DNA from: a virus
DNA: 54,690 nt
Reading direction: 5' to 3' (one strand)
Virus record (IMG/VR): IMGVR_UViG_3300027859_000020
Coordinates: 1-54,690 of that record
Shown here: positions 8,690 to 16,309 of the stretch, in pieces
How the letters are laid out: each line of letters begins with the position of its first letter
How positions within the stretch are numbered: the first letter of the stretch is position 1
Notes under the pieces: model-generated
Databases searched by the model: none
What the model saw: the letters and a program-made list of their open reading frames with translations, nothing else
Told to the model about the DNA's origin: nothing
Program-made: the position numbers and the translations under genes

Positions 8690-9583
8690 TTACTCGTTTG
8701 CTAACTTTTGAAAGTATGATAGTGCATCGTCATCACCCATACCTGCACCTGACCCTGCTGCCACAGGAGTAGTGACTGATTCAAGTGAAACTGGTGCAAC
8801 AGTCTCCTCTTCTTGTCTAACTTCTGGTGCCACACGAGTCTGTTTGTTGTTCAATACAGCATCCAAACGTGTTTGTAGTTCGGTGTATGATTTGAACTGA
8901 TCTGGATTAGTGAACTCAACAAGTGAGTACTGCTTGTTCCATATTGCTTCCATAGCATCGTCATCTTCAAGTAGAGGACTGACAGCAGCAAACTCAGAAC
9001 TATCATAGTTTCTGTAACCTGCTACATTCTTTGCTTTTAACTTGAAGTTAGCACCTTTCCAGAAATCGAATGGATCGATTGCTTCTTCGTCTTCAAACTC
9101 AGGTTGCATCGCTGCAGTAAGTTTGTCAAAGATTTTCTTACCAAACTTGTATAAGAATACCTTACCTTCGTTGTGTGGGTTGGTAGGATCTTTTACAACA
9201 TAGATGTTTGCAGTGTAAGATAGTTTTCTCTTCTGCTTACGTGCAAGTTCTTTGTCTGCATCGATGCCACTGTTCCATAGTAGTCTGTTGTACTCAGATA
9301 CTGGGTCTTTACCACCAAGAGTAGTAAGACTGTTCTCTATATACCAACCACCAGGTCCTTGGAAGGCATGAGAGTAGAGTTTTGCCCAAGGTAGTTCTTC
9401 TTTGTCTGGGGCAGGTAGAAATCTGATAACAGCATAACCATTACCTGCTTTATCGACCTCTAACTTCCATAGTCTTTCGTCTGCACCACCTTTGGTGCCT
9501 TTGCTCATTTTTTCTATTTCGTTAGTCAGTTTGGAAGTAAGACTGCCTAGTTTAGATTGTTTTTTTAGATTCGAGAATGACAT
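8690..9583 (-). CDS. 32: Single-stranded DNA binding protein gp32
   Basis: 297 residues from ATG 9583 (MSFSNLKKQSKLGSL); T4 gp32 has 301. The longer frame to 9646 would start at the transcription start region and is rejected. It has the basic N-terminal cooperativity segment, the OB core (AVIRFLPAP, YTANIYVVKDPTNPHNEGKVFLYKFGKKIFDK, FWKGANFKLKAKNVAGYRNYDSS, each family-typical) and an acidic tail ending GDDDALSYFQKLANE. The T4 zinc ligands Cys77, Cys87 and Cys90 are absent in the matching region; only the His is kept (YSHAFQGPGGWY). It covers ssDNA in replication and recombination and recruits gp59 and others. Own consensus promoter and own terminator, so a single-gene unit is possible. Confidence 0.93.
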   Translation of the reverse strand: MSFSNLKKQSKLGSLTSKLTNEIEKMSKGTKGGADERLWKLEVDKAGNGYAVIRFLPAPDKEELPWAKLYSHAFQGPGGWYIENSLTTLGGKDPVSEYNRLLWNSGIDADKELARKQKRKLSYTANIYVVKDPTNPHNEGKVFLYKFGKKIFDKLTAAMQPEFEDEEAIDPFDFWKGANFKLKAKNVAGYRNYDSSEFAAVSPLLEDDDAMEAIWNKQYSLVEFTNPDQFKSYTELQTRLDAVLNNKQTRVAPEVRQEEETVAPVSLESVTTPVAAGSGAGMGDDDALSYFQKLANE

Positions 9584-9651
9584 AAATTTGATTCGTTGGA
9601 TTCTTCGGATTGAGTAGATTACGGGATTGATCCCTTGCATATACAAAGGTT

Positions 9652-9680
9652 ATTATAAACAACTATTTAGGTTTTGTCAA
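9652..9680 (-). promoter_or_regulatory. Perfect consensus sigma-70 promoter of gp32
   Basis: The minus strand reads TTGACA (9680-9675), 17 bases, TATAAT (9657-9652). Both hexamers are exact. The -35 overlaps the last codons of the upstream SGNH gene. The expected start is near 9645, giving a ~60-base leader with a short hairpin (GGGA, TCAA loop, TCCC). A CTAAATAG octamer in the spacer (9670-9663) resembles the late element. Confidence 0.85.
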
Positions 9681-10293
9681 GGTAATTTGTTAGCATTTGA
9701 GCAATAATCTTATGACCCAATTCATTAGGATGATTGCCAGTTGTTAAGTAATTTTTTAGTCTTGGATAGGGTGGTCTATCTCCCCATTGTTTATGAATGG
9801 CATGTCTTTTTTTATTGTCATAAAGATCGAGAGATATGTCCATGTCAAAAGGCACGAATGATTCTCTAGCACAAGTAACAATCGTATGTTTTTTATCTCG
9901 TAATATTTCTCTCAGTAAATTATAGTAAATTTTTTCGTCAGTTATACCATATTTTTTATGGTATATTTTTTCGTAATATGTTGTCCAATATTCTCTCAAT
10001 TCTTTTGGGAATGATGATGGTAATGCAGTCTTTACTTGTCTAAATTTTTTTTTATCCTCATCAAACCATTCCGTTCGGTTGTGATTCACCATTTGAATAA
10101 CTACAATATCATAATTATCCAGATCATGCTTCAAAATATTTCTTGCAATCGCTCTATTGCAACCACCACTCTTAGCAATATTATATTCTTCTGCACCAAA
10201 ATAATCACATATTAGTTTACTAAACCTACTATCAGAAGGATTTTCTAAACAGTCCCCTGCAGTCCACGATGTTCCATCAAAATAAATTTTCAT
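9667..10293 (-). CDS. SGNH/GDSL-like hydrolase
   Basis: 208 residues. SGNH blocks are visible: FDGTSWTAGD near residue 5 (nucleophile Ser in a T-S-W-T variant of GDSL), AKSGGCNRAIA near 40 (Gly/Asn blocks II/III), VVIQMVNHNRTEW near 65 and HPNELGHKII near the end (catalytic Asx-His block V, N..H variant). Such enzymes are esterases, lipases or acyl/acetyl hydrolases, often acting on glycans. Substrate unknown. It overlaps the upstream oxygenase by four bases (ATGA), so the two probably work together. The gp32 promoter lies over its 3' end. Confidence 0.65.
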   Translation of the reverse strand: MKIYFDGTSWTAGDCLENPSDSRFSKLICDYFGAEEYNIAKSGGCNRAIARNILKHDLDNYDIVVIQMVNHNRTEWFDEDKKKFRQVKTALPSSFPKELREYWTTYYEKIYHKKYGITDEKIYYNLLREILRDKKHTIVTCARESFVPFDMDISLDLYDNKKRHAIHKQWGDRPPYPRLKNYLTTGNHPNELGHKIIAQMLTNYLDKT

Positions 10294-10922
10294 AAGTCTA
10301 AAAGATATTGATGGTGATTCCTGTTCTTCTTAATTAGATCAGGTTGTACAAGAAACACTGATAGCACTACTCTATCACATTTACTAGAATACCTGTGCCA
10401 TGTCTTATTTGGTACACTATTATGCACAAAAAGTTTATTAGGTTTCCATTCAACTTCTATTTCAAAATCACTTTCTTTATCTGCCTTGATGTGATCTCCA
10501 TCATCATTCCTACTAGGATTCTTACATAGAATGGTTCCAGTCTCATGTTCAGGCCAAATGTAATAAGTACATGTGTTTATCCTTGACGCATTATCAATGT
10601 GTGTAGGATAATTGTAATTTTCTGGAGTGATTGCCCAATGAATTAACTTCTTAAGATCTCCTCTGTAACCTCTATGTTCTGGTAACATCTTGAAGAACTG
10701 ATTTGTCTCTGGTATGATATCTTCTGTTAAAAATTTTGTATACTTACTCCTCGATGTATACTCTTTTGTTTTGTGCTCTGTATACACGGAGTTGACACCA
10801 ACCTTTTCATACTCAGCGTACTCAACCATGGCAAGTTTTTTTATCTCCTCAAACCTATCGGCAGATAAAAAATCATCTACCTGTAAATGATGCCATGGTT
10901 TATAGTGGTGATTAATTTTCAT
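10290..10922 (-). CDS. 2OG-Fe(II) oxygenase-like protein
   Basis: 210 residues. The core NYPTHIDNASRINTCTYYIWP gives the iron H.D pair, and KLFVHNSVPNKTWHRYSS with DRVVLSVFLV gives the distal His and the 2-oxoglutarate Arg. This is the double-stranded beta-helix pattern of phage prolyl-hydroxylase-like oxygenases. N-terminus PWHHLQVDDFLSADRFEEI is also typical of this group ('...i.nfls...c..i...'). Start overlaps the 3' end of the membrane protein gene by four bases. Substrate unknown; it is linked to the SGNH hydrolase downstream. Confidence 0.65.
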   Translation of the reverse strand: MKINHHYKPWHHLQVDDFLSADRFEEIKKLAMVEYAEYEKVGVNSVYTEHKTKEYTSRSKYTKFLTEDIIPETNQFFKMLPEHRGYRGDLKKLIHWAITPENYNYPTHIDNASRINTCTYYIWPEHETGTILCKNPSRNDDGDHIKADKESDFEIEVEWKPNKLFVHNSVPNKTWHRYSSKCDRVVLSVFLVQPDLIKKNRNHHQYLLDL

Positions 10923-11140
10923 CTCATTGAAAGAATTACGAGACCTGGTATAATAATAAAAAATTGTGGTAGGAAGTTCAGAATAAGAGCACGTTCTCCC
11001 GTTTTTCTACCAACATATATCCATCCAGCAGCACCAAACATTTGCAAAATACTATTCCAAGGAGTCCATCCCATCACATGAAATACCATGGCGATAGGTA
11101 TTATAGTAGCACTACACCACTTAATTGTTTGTACTTTCAT
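10919..11140 (-). CDS. Small membrane protein
   Basis: 73 residues from ATG 11140; a GTG at 11149 would add three residues. Two or three hydrophobic helices are visible: SATIIPIAMVFHVMGW, NSILQMFGAAGWIYVG and ILNFLPQFFIIIPGLVIL, separated by a short basic loop (RKTGER). This looks like a conserved T4-like cyanophage membrane protein of unknown function. It overlaps the upstream gene by 20 bases and the downstream gene by four. Not a clear holin. Confidence 0.6.
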   Translation of the reverse strand: MKVQTIKWCSATIIPIAMVFHVMGWTPWNSILQMFGAAGWIYVGRKTGERALILNFLPQFFIIIPGLVILSMR

Positions 11141-11780
11141 CTTCTTCACATTTTGACTTGTATGCCCACTCAGTTGTGTGACCTACAGACCACTTGTCTG
11201 AGTTTTCAACCATGTAATTCTGTGAACAAACCTCAAAGTCTGGTTGTATAACATTATCAGAAATTAGACTTTGATCTTTCCATATAATTCTATTGTTAGG
11301 TTGCAAAGCAAACTGTCCGTTGTCAAGTGCTATACAATTAAATGATTTGTGCTCTGGGTCGTCTTGACTGTAGTTTGTATTGAGTGTAGATGATTCTGAG
11401 TGACAATTGTCAATCGTGAAACAATACTGTCCCTTGTGCATCTGTTTATCCTTACCAAAGAACTCACACCTATTGAGTAATGGTTTCTCTATGACAGTCA
11501 AGTTATAGTCAAAACAATCCCATATCTGTAGTGTGTCAAGTGGTAGTAATTTGTCTGGGTCGTAGTCTGTCTTCCATACAAAAGCACTGATAGGTAACTT
11601 ATCAAACAGTGCACCATAATCATACAGTAATGTCTCAAAGTACAATGCCTTGTGTTGCACACTCTTGACTGATATCCATGTACCAGGTGTTGTCTCGCCA
11701 TGACCCTTCTGATGGTCGTATAAAAATTCTTTTCTCACATGCACCGAGTACGGTGGTAAATTATGAATCAAAAATGACAT
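11121..11780 (-). CDS. Conserved cyanophage protein, function unknown
   Basis: 219 residues without a motif I recognise. It is rich in Trp, Tyr and Cys (for example DTLQIWDCFDYN, FTIDNCHSESS, FEVCSQNY) and probably a beta-rich globular protein. No signal peptide or membrane segment. The start overlaps the DUF1825 stop (TAATG). It lies in the group of genes inserted between gp59 and gp32, and I believe homologues are common at this place in other cyanophages. Confidence 0.6.
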   Translation of the reverse strand: MSFLIHNLPPYSVHVRKEFLYDHQKGHGETTPGTWISVKSVQHKALYFETLLYDYGALFDKLPISAFVWKTDYDPDKLLPLDTLQIWDCFDYNLTVIEKPLLNRCEFFGKDKQMHKGQYCFTIDNCHSESSTLNTNYSQDDPEHKSFNCIALDNGQFALQPNNRIIWKDQSLISDNVIQPDFEVCSQNYMVENSDKWSVGHTTEWAYKSKCEEDESTNN

Positions 11781-12109
11781 TATCTTTTTAGGTTTTTTTG
11801 TACTTGATTGAGGGTGGTTTTCATGTTAGTAAATATTGTTCCAAGATCTTTATCTCCAAATCCCAATTGAGATGATCCCTTCTCAAGTTGCTTCTTCATC
11901 TCCAATGCTTTTGGGTCATCAGATAGTTTTATTCTTGCCCACATTATCTCTTGCTTCTCAAGAAGTTCTTTGATTGTTTCTATGTGTTCCCACTTTGCTT
12001 CGTCACTCATTCTAGGGAACTCTAAGATCACAGAGTACAATTCTTTTTGTATGTCCATGATATCTTGCATCTCATCTTTGATGATAGGAGACTCAAAAAA
12101 ATTACTCAT
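11780..12109 (-). CDS. DUF1825 family protein of cyanobacterial type
   Basis: 109 residues, the usual family size. It matches DUF1825 (PF08855) closely: start NFFESPIIKDEMQDIMDIQKEL, centre FPRMSDEAKWEHIETIKELLEKQEIMWARIKLSDDPKA and an amphipathic end. The family is nearly limited to cyanobacteria and their phages, so it is a host-derived gene. The function is unknown; the all-helical charged sequence suggests a protein-binding role. It overlaps gp59 by eight bases and so belongs to the replication and late-transcription unit. Confidence 0.8.
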   Translation of the reverse strand: MSNFFESPIIKDEMQDIMDIQKELYSVILEFPRMSDEAKWEHIETIKELLEKQEIMWARIKLSDDPKALEMKKQLEKGSSQLGFGDKDLGTIFTNMKTTLNQVQKNLKR

Positions 12110-12704
12110 TAATCTTGTCCTCTACTACTGATAGCATGTGTTTTTTGTATTTGCTTTTGTCGATATTTAGAAAGGGAAGATACTTCTTTATCTTCATAGA
12201 AATAGTTTTCCATACAGGATCTTTTAGTTTCTTATCATAGTCATTACAAAAAGAAAATAACTTTTCATAGATGCACATTTGTTCTACAGATATTCTACCA
12301 CCTAAATGTTCTTTCAGCAACGGTGGATGCCCTCCTGATGGATTGAATAATGTATCAAGGTCATAATTATCCATCATGTCCTCTGATTGTTGTTTGAAGT
12401 CATAGAACAAACTCTGTTGTCTCTTCTGCCAGTCTTTATATACTGTCTCTCCTGATCTTATAATATTTCCTATCCATAATCCCTGTGGATTATCAGTCGC
12501 TACAAAATTAGCGAGAAAGAAATCACAGACCTCTTCATCGTTATACTTTCTTGATGTTTTTTCAAACCAATATCTATCTTTTCTTTTGTAAAATGATTCT
12601 ACCTTTGCTCTTGATTTACCACCGTACCTATGGTAATCATATTTTTCTTTGGTAAAATGATTTTTGTATGCTAAGTATTGTTTGTACGTATCAAAGGGAG
12701 TCAT
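12102..12704 (-). CDS. 59: DNA helicase loader gp59
   Basis: About 200 residues; start chosen at ATG 12704 (MTPFDTYKQYLAYKNHF) because cyanophage gp59 usually begins this way. ATG 12716 would add four residues and neither has a good ribosome site. T4 gp59 has 217. Shared features: KYDYHRYGGKSRAKVESFYKRKDRYWFEK, DFFLANFVA, LWIGNI and a C-terminal Lys-rich helix. gp59 loads the gp41 helicase on gp32-coated forks. It lies directly after gp33, as in T4 (33, 59, 32), but five extra genes separate it from gp32. Confidence 0.85.
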   Translation of the reverse strand: MTPFDTYKQYLAYKNHFTKEKYDYHRYGGKSRAKVESFYKRKDRYWFEKTSRKYNDEEVCDFFLANFVATDNPQGLWIGNIIRSGETVYKDWQKRQQSLFYDFKQQSEDMMDNYDLDTLFNPSGGHPPLLKEHLGGRISVEQMCIYEKLFSFCNDYDKKLKDPVWKTISMKIKKYLPFLNIDKSKYKKHMLSVVEDKINE

Positions 12705-12719
12705 GACAAGATGCATAAT

Positions 12720-12989
12720 TCAAATAGCAAATCGGGCGAGTGATGTTTTCTTTAGATAGTTTAATTCAGTTGCATTACACTTCAACTTTTCTTTCAATGG
12801 TTTTGATATCAATTTAGATACGTTTTCTATCTCAATATTATTCTCGTCACAATAGTGGCAGATTGCCTCTATGTAATCCATTTCATTGTTATGCTTGACT
12901 AACATCTCAATGTCATTGGAGAATTTATCTTGACAAAGAAAATTCTTTTTCAAGAGTTCTCTTCTCGCTTGTTTGGATTCAGATGGCAC
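12720..12989 (-). CDS. 33: Late transcription coactivator gp33
   Basis: 89 residues from GTG 12989, chosen because GGAGG lies nine bases before it; the frame is open further to 13007 but only with TTG. The family block is NEMDYIEAICHYCDENNIEIENVSKLISKPLKEKLK, followed by a short hydrophobic tail. In T4, gp33 bridges RNA polymerase and the sliding clamp gp45 at late promoters. Its presence agrees with the late promoter elements found in this window. The start overlaps the exonuclease gene by 11 bases. Confidence 0.8.
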   Translation of the reverse strand: MPSESKQARRELLKKNFLCQDKFSNDIEMLVKHNNEMDYIEAICHYCDENNIEIENVSKLISKPLKEKLKCNATELNYLKKTSLARFAI

Positions 12990-13638
12990 TAAGTTTGTCC
13001 TCCACAAATTTTTCTATGTACTTTACAAGAAGTCTCATATACTTTAGTTTATCATACTCTTCGTAGACTGTCACCTCTCCGTTCTCACATGTCATAAGAA
13101 TGACAAGTTTCTTCACAGGTATTCCTGTAAGTTCATAAAACATACAAGCATATGCTGCTGCTTGGACAAAATAATTTTCAATCCAATCCCTTCTCTTGGG
13201 TTTAGCAGCAGTTTTGAAATCTATTATCGACAGTTCGCCATTATATTCTGCAATGCAATCAACAGTACCTGCGACACCAAGTTCTGTTGAATAGAGACTC
13301 TTCTCTAGAGCGTAGATATTATTTATATTTCCTAAAGTTTTTTTCGCTTGAGTGAACAACATCTTAGGACCTGGTTTATCAAACTCAACATCCTTATTCA
13401 GTAGATGACTTTCGATTAACTCATGTGTGGCAGTTCCCCTAGAGGTAGCACGTTTTGTAATTCTATTTGCTTCAGTTTCTCCTATTCTTTTTCTCCAATC
13501 AACAAAGATATGTTTATTAAAATGAGAAGTGACCGAGGTAATGGATACCATCGGTCTGTCATTTACATTGTAATACCTCACACCATCAATAGTTTTCCTA
13601 CTCAAGGCAGGAAGTTCACACTCTACATGATCAAACAT
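12979..13638 (-). CDS. PD-(D/E)XK exonuclease, Cas4/RecB-like
   Basis: 219 residues. Motifs in order: RGTATHELIESHLL (the G..H helix, ~67-80), GVAGTVDCIAEYNGELSIIDFKTA (Asp, then the D-F-K of D...(D/E)XK, ~125-148) and YFVQAAAYACMFYEL (the Q...Y motif). This is the RecB/Cas4-type nuclease layout, without visible Fe-S cysteines. It is found beside phoH and gp33 in many cyanophages and may degrade host DNA or process recombination ends. TAATG overlap with PhoH. Confidence 0.75.
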   Translation of the reverse strand: MFDHVECELPALSRKTIDGVRYYNVNDRPMVSITSVTSHFNKHIFVDWRKRIGETEANRITKRATSRGTATHELIESHLLNKDVEFDKPGPKMLFTQAKKTLGNINNIYALEKSLYSTELGVAGTVDCIAEYNGELSIIDFKTAAKPKRRDWIENYFVQAAAYACMFYELTGIPVKKLVILMTCENGEVTVYEEYDKLKYMRLLVKYIEKFVEDKLSAI

Positions 13639-14390
13639 TACATACCTAATTCAATTTTACTAATAAGATAACTTTTGACTATACCTGATCTTACAATATC
13701 ATCCACACCAAACTCAACCAAATCAAACTCAGGCATTCTAGCAATGATCTTTTGAAAATCAAGGATACCATTCTTGTCGTTGGTTTTTACGAGGTCAGTC
13801 TGGGCAACATCACCACAGAACATAATCTTACAGTTTTCACCGACTCTTGTCATTATACTATCTAATTCGTGAAAGTTCAAGTTTTGTGACTCATCCACAA
13901 TAATAATAGCATCATCTATTGTAGTTCCTCTGATGAATGAGGTAGACCAGAACTTAATACTATCCTGTGTCTTTAGATTACCCCACAACATATCAAAATC
14001 ATTGTCTGTGGGCAGTTCAAACATATACTTTACCATATGTTTGTATGGTATCTGATAGATGTCAGATTTATCCTCATGATCACCTGGTAGGAAACCAATC
14101 TCTCTTGTAGATACCAGAGACCTTACGATGTATAGTTTTTGATAAGGTGTAACTGGATCAAGAACTTCTTTCATCGCTAGGTAGAGAGTAATGAATGTTT
14201 TACCAGTACCTGCTGCACCATATAAGAATAAAGATTTACCCTCATTATATGAATCAAATACTACCTTTTGATTCTCAGTTATAGGTTCAACTGGAACCAT
14301 CATGTCAGAATGAAAAGGTTTCTTTCTCTGCATCTGTTTACCAGTCATACCAGCACCCACACTGGTAGATAATTTCTTTTTCCTTGCCAT
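13638..14390 (-). CDS. phoH: PhoH-like ATPase
   Basis: 250 residues. Walker A GAAGTGKT at 58-65 and Walker B AIIIVDESQN at 161-170; sensor-type FCGDVAQTD follows. The N-terminus is basic. This is the PhoH P-loop family, fused to nothing else, as usual in marine phages. In Escherichia coli phoH is phosphate-regulated, but the phage function is not established, and no pho box was seen here. The position upstream of a RecB-like nuclease suggests nucleic acid work. Translation is coupled to genes on both sides. Confidence 0.92.
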   Translation of the reverse strand: MARKKKLSTSVGAGMTGKQMQRKKPFHSDMMVPVEPITENQKVVFDSYNEGKSLFLYGAAGTGKTFITLYLAMKEVLDPVTPYQKLYIVRSLVSTREIGFLPGDHEDKSDIYQIPYKHMVKYMFELPTDNDFDMLWGNLKTQDSIKFWSTSFIRGTTIDDAIIIVDESQNLNFHELDSIMTRVGENCKIMFCGDVAQTDLVKTNDKNGILDFQKIIARMPEFDLVEFGVDDIVRSGIVKSYLISKIELGM

Positions 14391-14638
14391 TATGGGAACC
14401 TTTTCTGTGGTTTTACTTTAGAACCTGGTACTTGTGCAACCTTTGATAAGACTTCATTCCATCCCCCGTCAGTTCTAGAGTACACATCTCCTGTGCCACT
14501 AACTACTCCTCCAGATCCTTTCGACCAATCTTTATCCCAGTCAGGATTATCTTTTCTCCACTCATCATACTCTTTCATCGTCATAGACAACTCTTTAGTC
14601 TCACCTGTCTTCAAATTCTTTAATGGATATGTTGGCAT
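14390..14638 (-). CDS. FmdB-like small protein without the zinc cysteines
   Basis: 82 residues. The start MPTYPLKNLKTGETKELSMTM followed by EYDEWRKDNPDW has the outline of FmdB-type zinc ribbon proteins (MPTY.F.C..CG), yet both cysteine pairs are missing. T4-like cyanophages commonly carry this cysteine-free form. The middle is Gly/Ser-rich and the end basic. Function unknown. It is preceded by a late-type element and is coupled to phoH by TAATG-type overlap. Confidence 0.6.
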   Translation of the reverse strand: MPTYPLKNLKTGETKELSMTMKEYDEWRKDNPDWDKDWSKGSGGVVSGTGDVYSRTDGGWNEVLSKVAQVPGSKVKPQKRFP

Positions 14639-14657
14639 AATTTTAGTAACGGTGATC

Positions 14658-14665
14658 TATTTATT
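14658..14665 (-). promoter_or_regulatory. Late promoter-like element before the FmdB-like gene
   Basis: The minus strand has AATAAATA 19 bases upstream of the ATG at 14638, overlapping the last codons of the radical SAM gene. It agrees with the T4 late form NATAAATA. Confidence 0.4.
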
Positions 14666-15473
14666 TTGTTATTATAACCTTTCTTTTGGTTTTTTGCTGC
14701 TGTGCTGCACTAAAATGTAATGGTTTGTGAGTGCACATGTTACAAACTGACTCTGCTTTTGTCGAATTGTCACAGAATTTTTCCAGATCTTCATCCGAAC
14801 AGTTGACAGGCAAACCATCTACAAGATATGGATCCCACTCTGGATCCTCACTCTGCTCCATAACATACAACATCTCTCTTAGAAATGCAGTGTTCGGACA
14901 TTTCCACAACTTTCCATTATATAATTGAGCATTAGAACAACTACACCACTTAAAACTTTTTTCTGGATCACCCTGATTAAATGGATGAACTTTGTCACCC
15001 CTTTTCTTTATAGAATCAAACCATCTATCAATACCAGTGTGATGTTCAGTAATCATTAACTTAGGGTGATCAAACTGCTTGACATTTTCTATTATCTTCC
15101 TTCCTCTTTCTGTAGACTCTGGTAGATGTAAACTAATTCTCAAAAATACTTTTGGATCATCAAGATAATCTCTTATCCACTGATTCTCCATGATCAGTTC
15201 ACCATTTGTATACATCCATACTTGATGGGGTGCATACTCTATGCATGTTTTCAGTATCTCTTCACACCTTGGATTGAGTAATGGTTCTCCACCAATGACA
15301 CTTACTCTTTCTACGTCGAGTCTTGGTAAGATAACCTTTATATCTTCTAATAAAGAATCTGTATCTAATTTACTACCTGCTGAGAAATAATTACTAAAAT
15401 GATTACAACCTTTACAACTAAGATTGCAACCGATAGCAGAACTTACATCAAGTATTCCCAGTCTTGGTGCCAT
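14661..15473 (-). CDS. Radical SAM enzyme with C-terminal cysteine cluster
   Basis: 270 residues. Cys16-x3-Cys20-x2-Cys23 (GCNLSCKGC) is the radical SAM [4Fe-4S] site; VSVIGGEPLLNP (~57-68) is the SAM-binding GGEP motif. C-terminal cysteines (WCSCSNAQ, KCPNTAF, VNCSDED, FCDNS, VCNMCTHKP) suggest auxiliary clusters as in SPASM-type enzymes. Such proteins modify peptides, sugars or cofactors. The gene overlaps the carbamoyltransferase N-domain gene by 26 bases, so a joint pathway, for example modification of a carbamoylated sugar, is plausible but unproven. Confidence 0.8.
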   Translation of the reverse strand: MAPRLGILDVSSAIGCNLSCKGCNHFSNYFSAGSKLDTDSLLEDIKVILPRLDVERVSVIGGEPLLNPRCEEILKTCIEYAPHQVWMYTNGELIMENQWIRDYLDDPKVFLRISLHLPESTERGRKIIENVKQFDHPKLMITEHHTGIDRWFDSIKKRGDKVHPFNQGDPEKSFKWCSCSNAQLYNGKLWKCPNTAFLREMLYVMEQSEDPEWDPYLVDGLPVNCSDEDLEKFCDNSTKAESVCNMCTHKPLHFSAAQQQKTKRKVIITK

Positions 15474-16248
15474 AGTGTACTAGGTATGCTGCTCCTATTG
15501 ATGTGCCACCATCATGAGCGATGGGTTCAGTATATAGTTTTACAGATCTTGGTAAACTTTTACGTAACTTATAGTTGGCAACACAATTCAACATACAACC
15601 ACCTGATAGTACTATACAATCACATCCTGTTTCTCTGATGGCATCCTCTACCAACACATGAAGTCTTGCCTCCCATAGTTTCTGACACTCATGAGTATCA
15701 CCCTCACCAAGTGCAGCGTGACCCATTACCTTACCTGCTTCTCTATGATCCCATCCCATTGATGTAGCAGTGATCTCAAATAACTTACCAAATCCTACAC
15801 TCTCTTTTCTTGTAATTCTTTTCTGAACACAATTGAATTCATTGTGACTTACATGGAATATACTCTCACATTCTCCATTAGATCCCACACCATCTACTAC
15901 CACCACTGCTGCTTCTAGGAAATCTGATCTATAATATCCACATGCAGCATGACATAGATGATGTTTCTTCATGTAATCATGAATTGGTACATCAGGAAAT
16001 AATCTTTTAATCTTTGCATTTGCTTTTGCTGTAAACATCATCTTGTCACATCCTTCTCTCGCAAAAAGATAATCACAATCCACCACCGATATTGCATCAG
16101 GTTTCAAATCCTCAGTGATGAGATCTTCTACTCTAAAATCATATTTTTTTCTAGTTACTCTCTCTGCTTCATGATATAGTTCTATCTGCCCATCATTGAG
16201 CAAACATATAGAACCATGTTCTGCCAAATTCACTCCAAGTATTCTCAT
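15448..16248 (-). CDS. Carbamoyltransferase (NodU/CmcH type), N-terminal domain only
   Basis: 266 residues. The N-terminal domain of the NodU/CmcH family: MRILGVNLAEHGSICLL, KKHHLCHAACGYY (metal His 96, 97, 100), VVVVDGVGSNGE and, near the end, VLSGGCMLNCVANYKL and YTEPIAHDGGTSIGAAY. Full-length family members have ~550-600 residues; this one stops right after the first domain. The C-terminal domain is encoded by the separate gene 16310-16906, which lies upstream in transcription order. The two products would need to assemble. Carbamoyl phosphate is the usual donor and a sugar hydroxyl the usual acceptor. Confidence 0.82.
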   Translation of the reverse strand: MRILGVNLAEHGSICLLNDGQIELYHEAERVTRKKYDFRVEDLITEDLKPDAISVVDCDYLFAREGCDKMMFTAKANAKIKRLFPDVPIHDYMKKHHLCHAACGYYRSDFLEAAVVVVDGVGSNGECESIFHVSHNEFNCVQKRITRKESVGFGKLFEITATSMGWDHREAGKVMGHAALGEGDTHECQKLWEARLHVLVEDAIRETGCDCIVLSGGCMLNCVANYKLRKSLPRSVKLYTEPIAHDGGTSIGAAYLVHYGTKTGNT

Positions 16249-16309
16249 AAAAACCTACAGGTCAAAAATTTTGCCGAGTTTTTTTTCCCGATATATGGTA
16301 AATAAAAAG

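Noticed and set aside
9584-9646. N-terminal extension of gp32 by 21 residues
   Set aside because: It begins at the predicted transcription start and has no match in gp32 proteins.
16249-16309. Possible frameshift linking the two carbamoyltransferase halves
   Set aside because: The halves are in reversed order along the transcript, so a frameshift cannot rejoin them.
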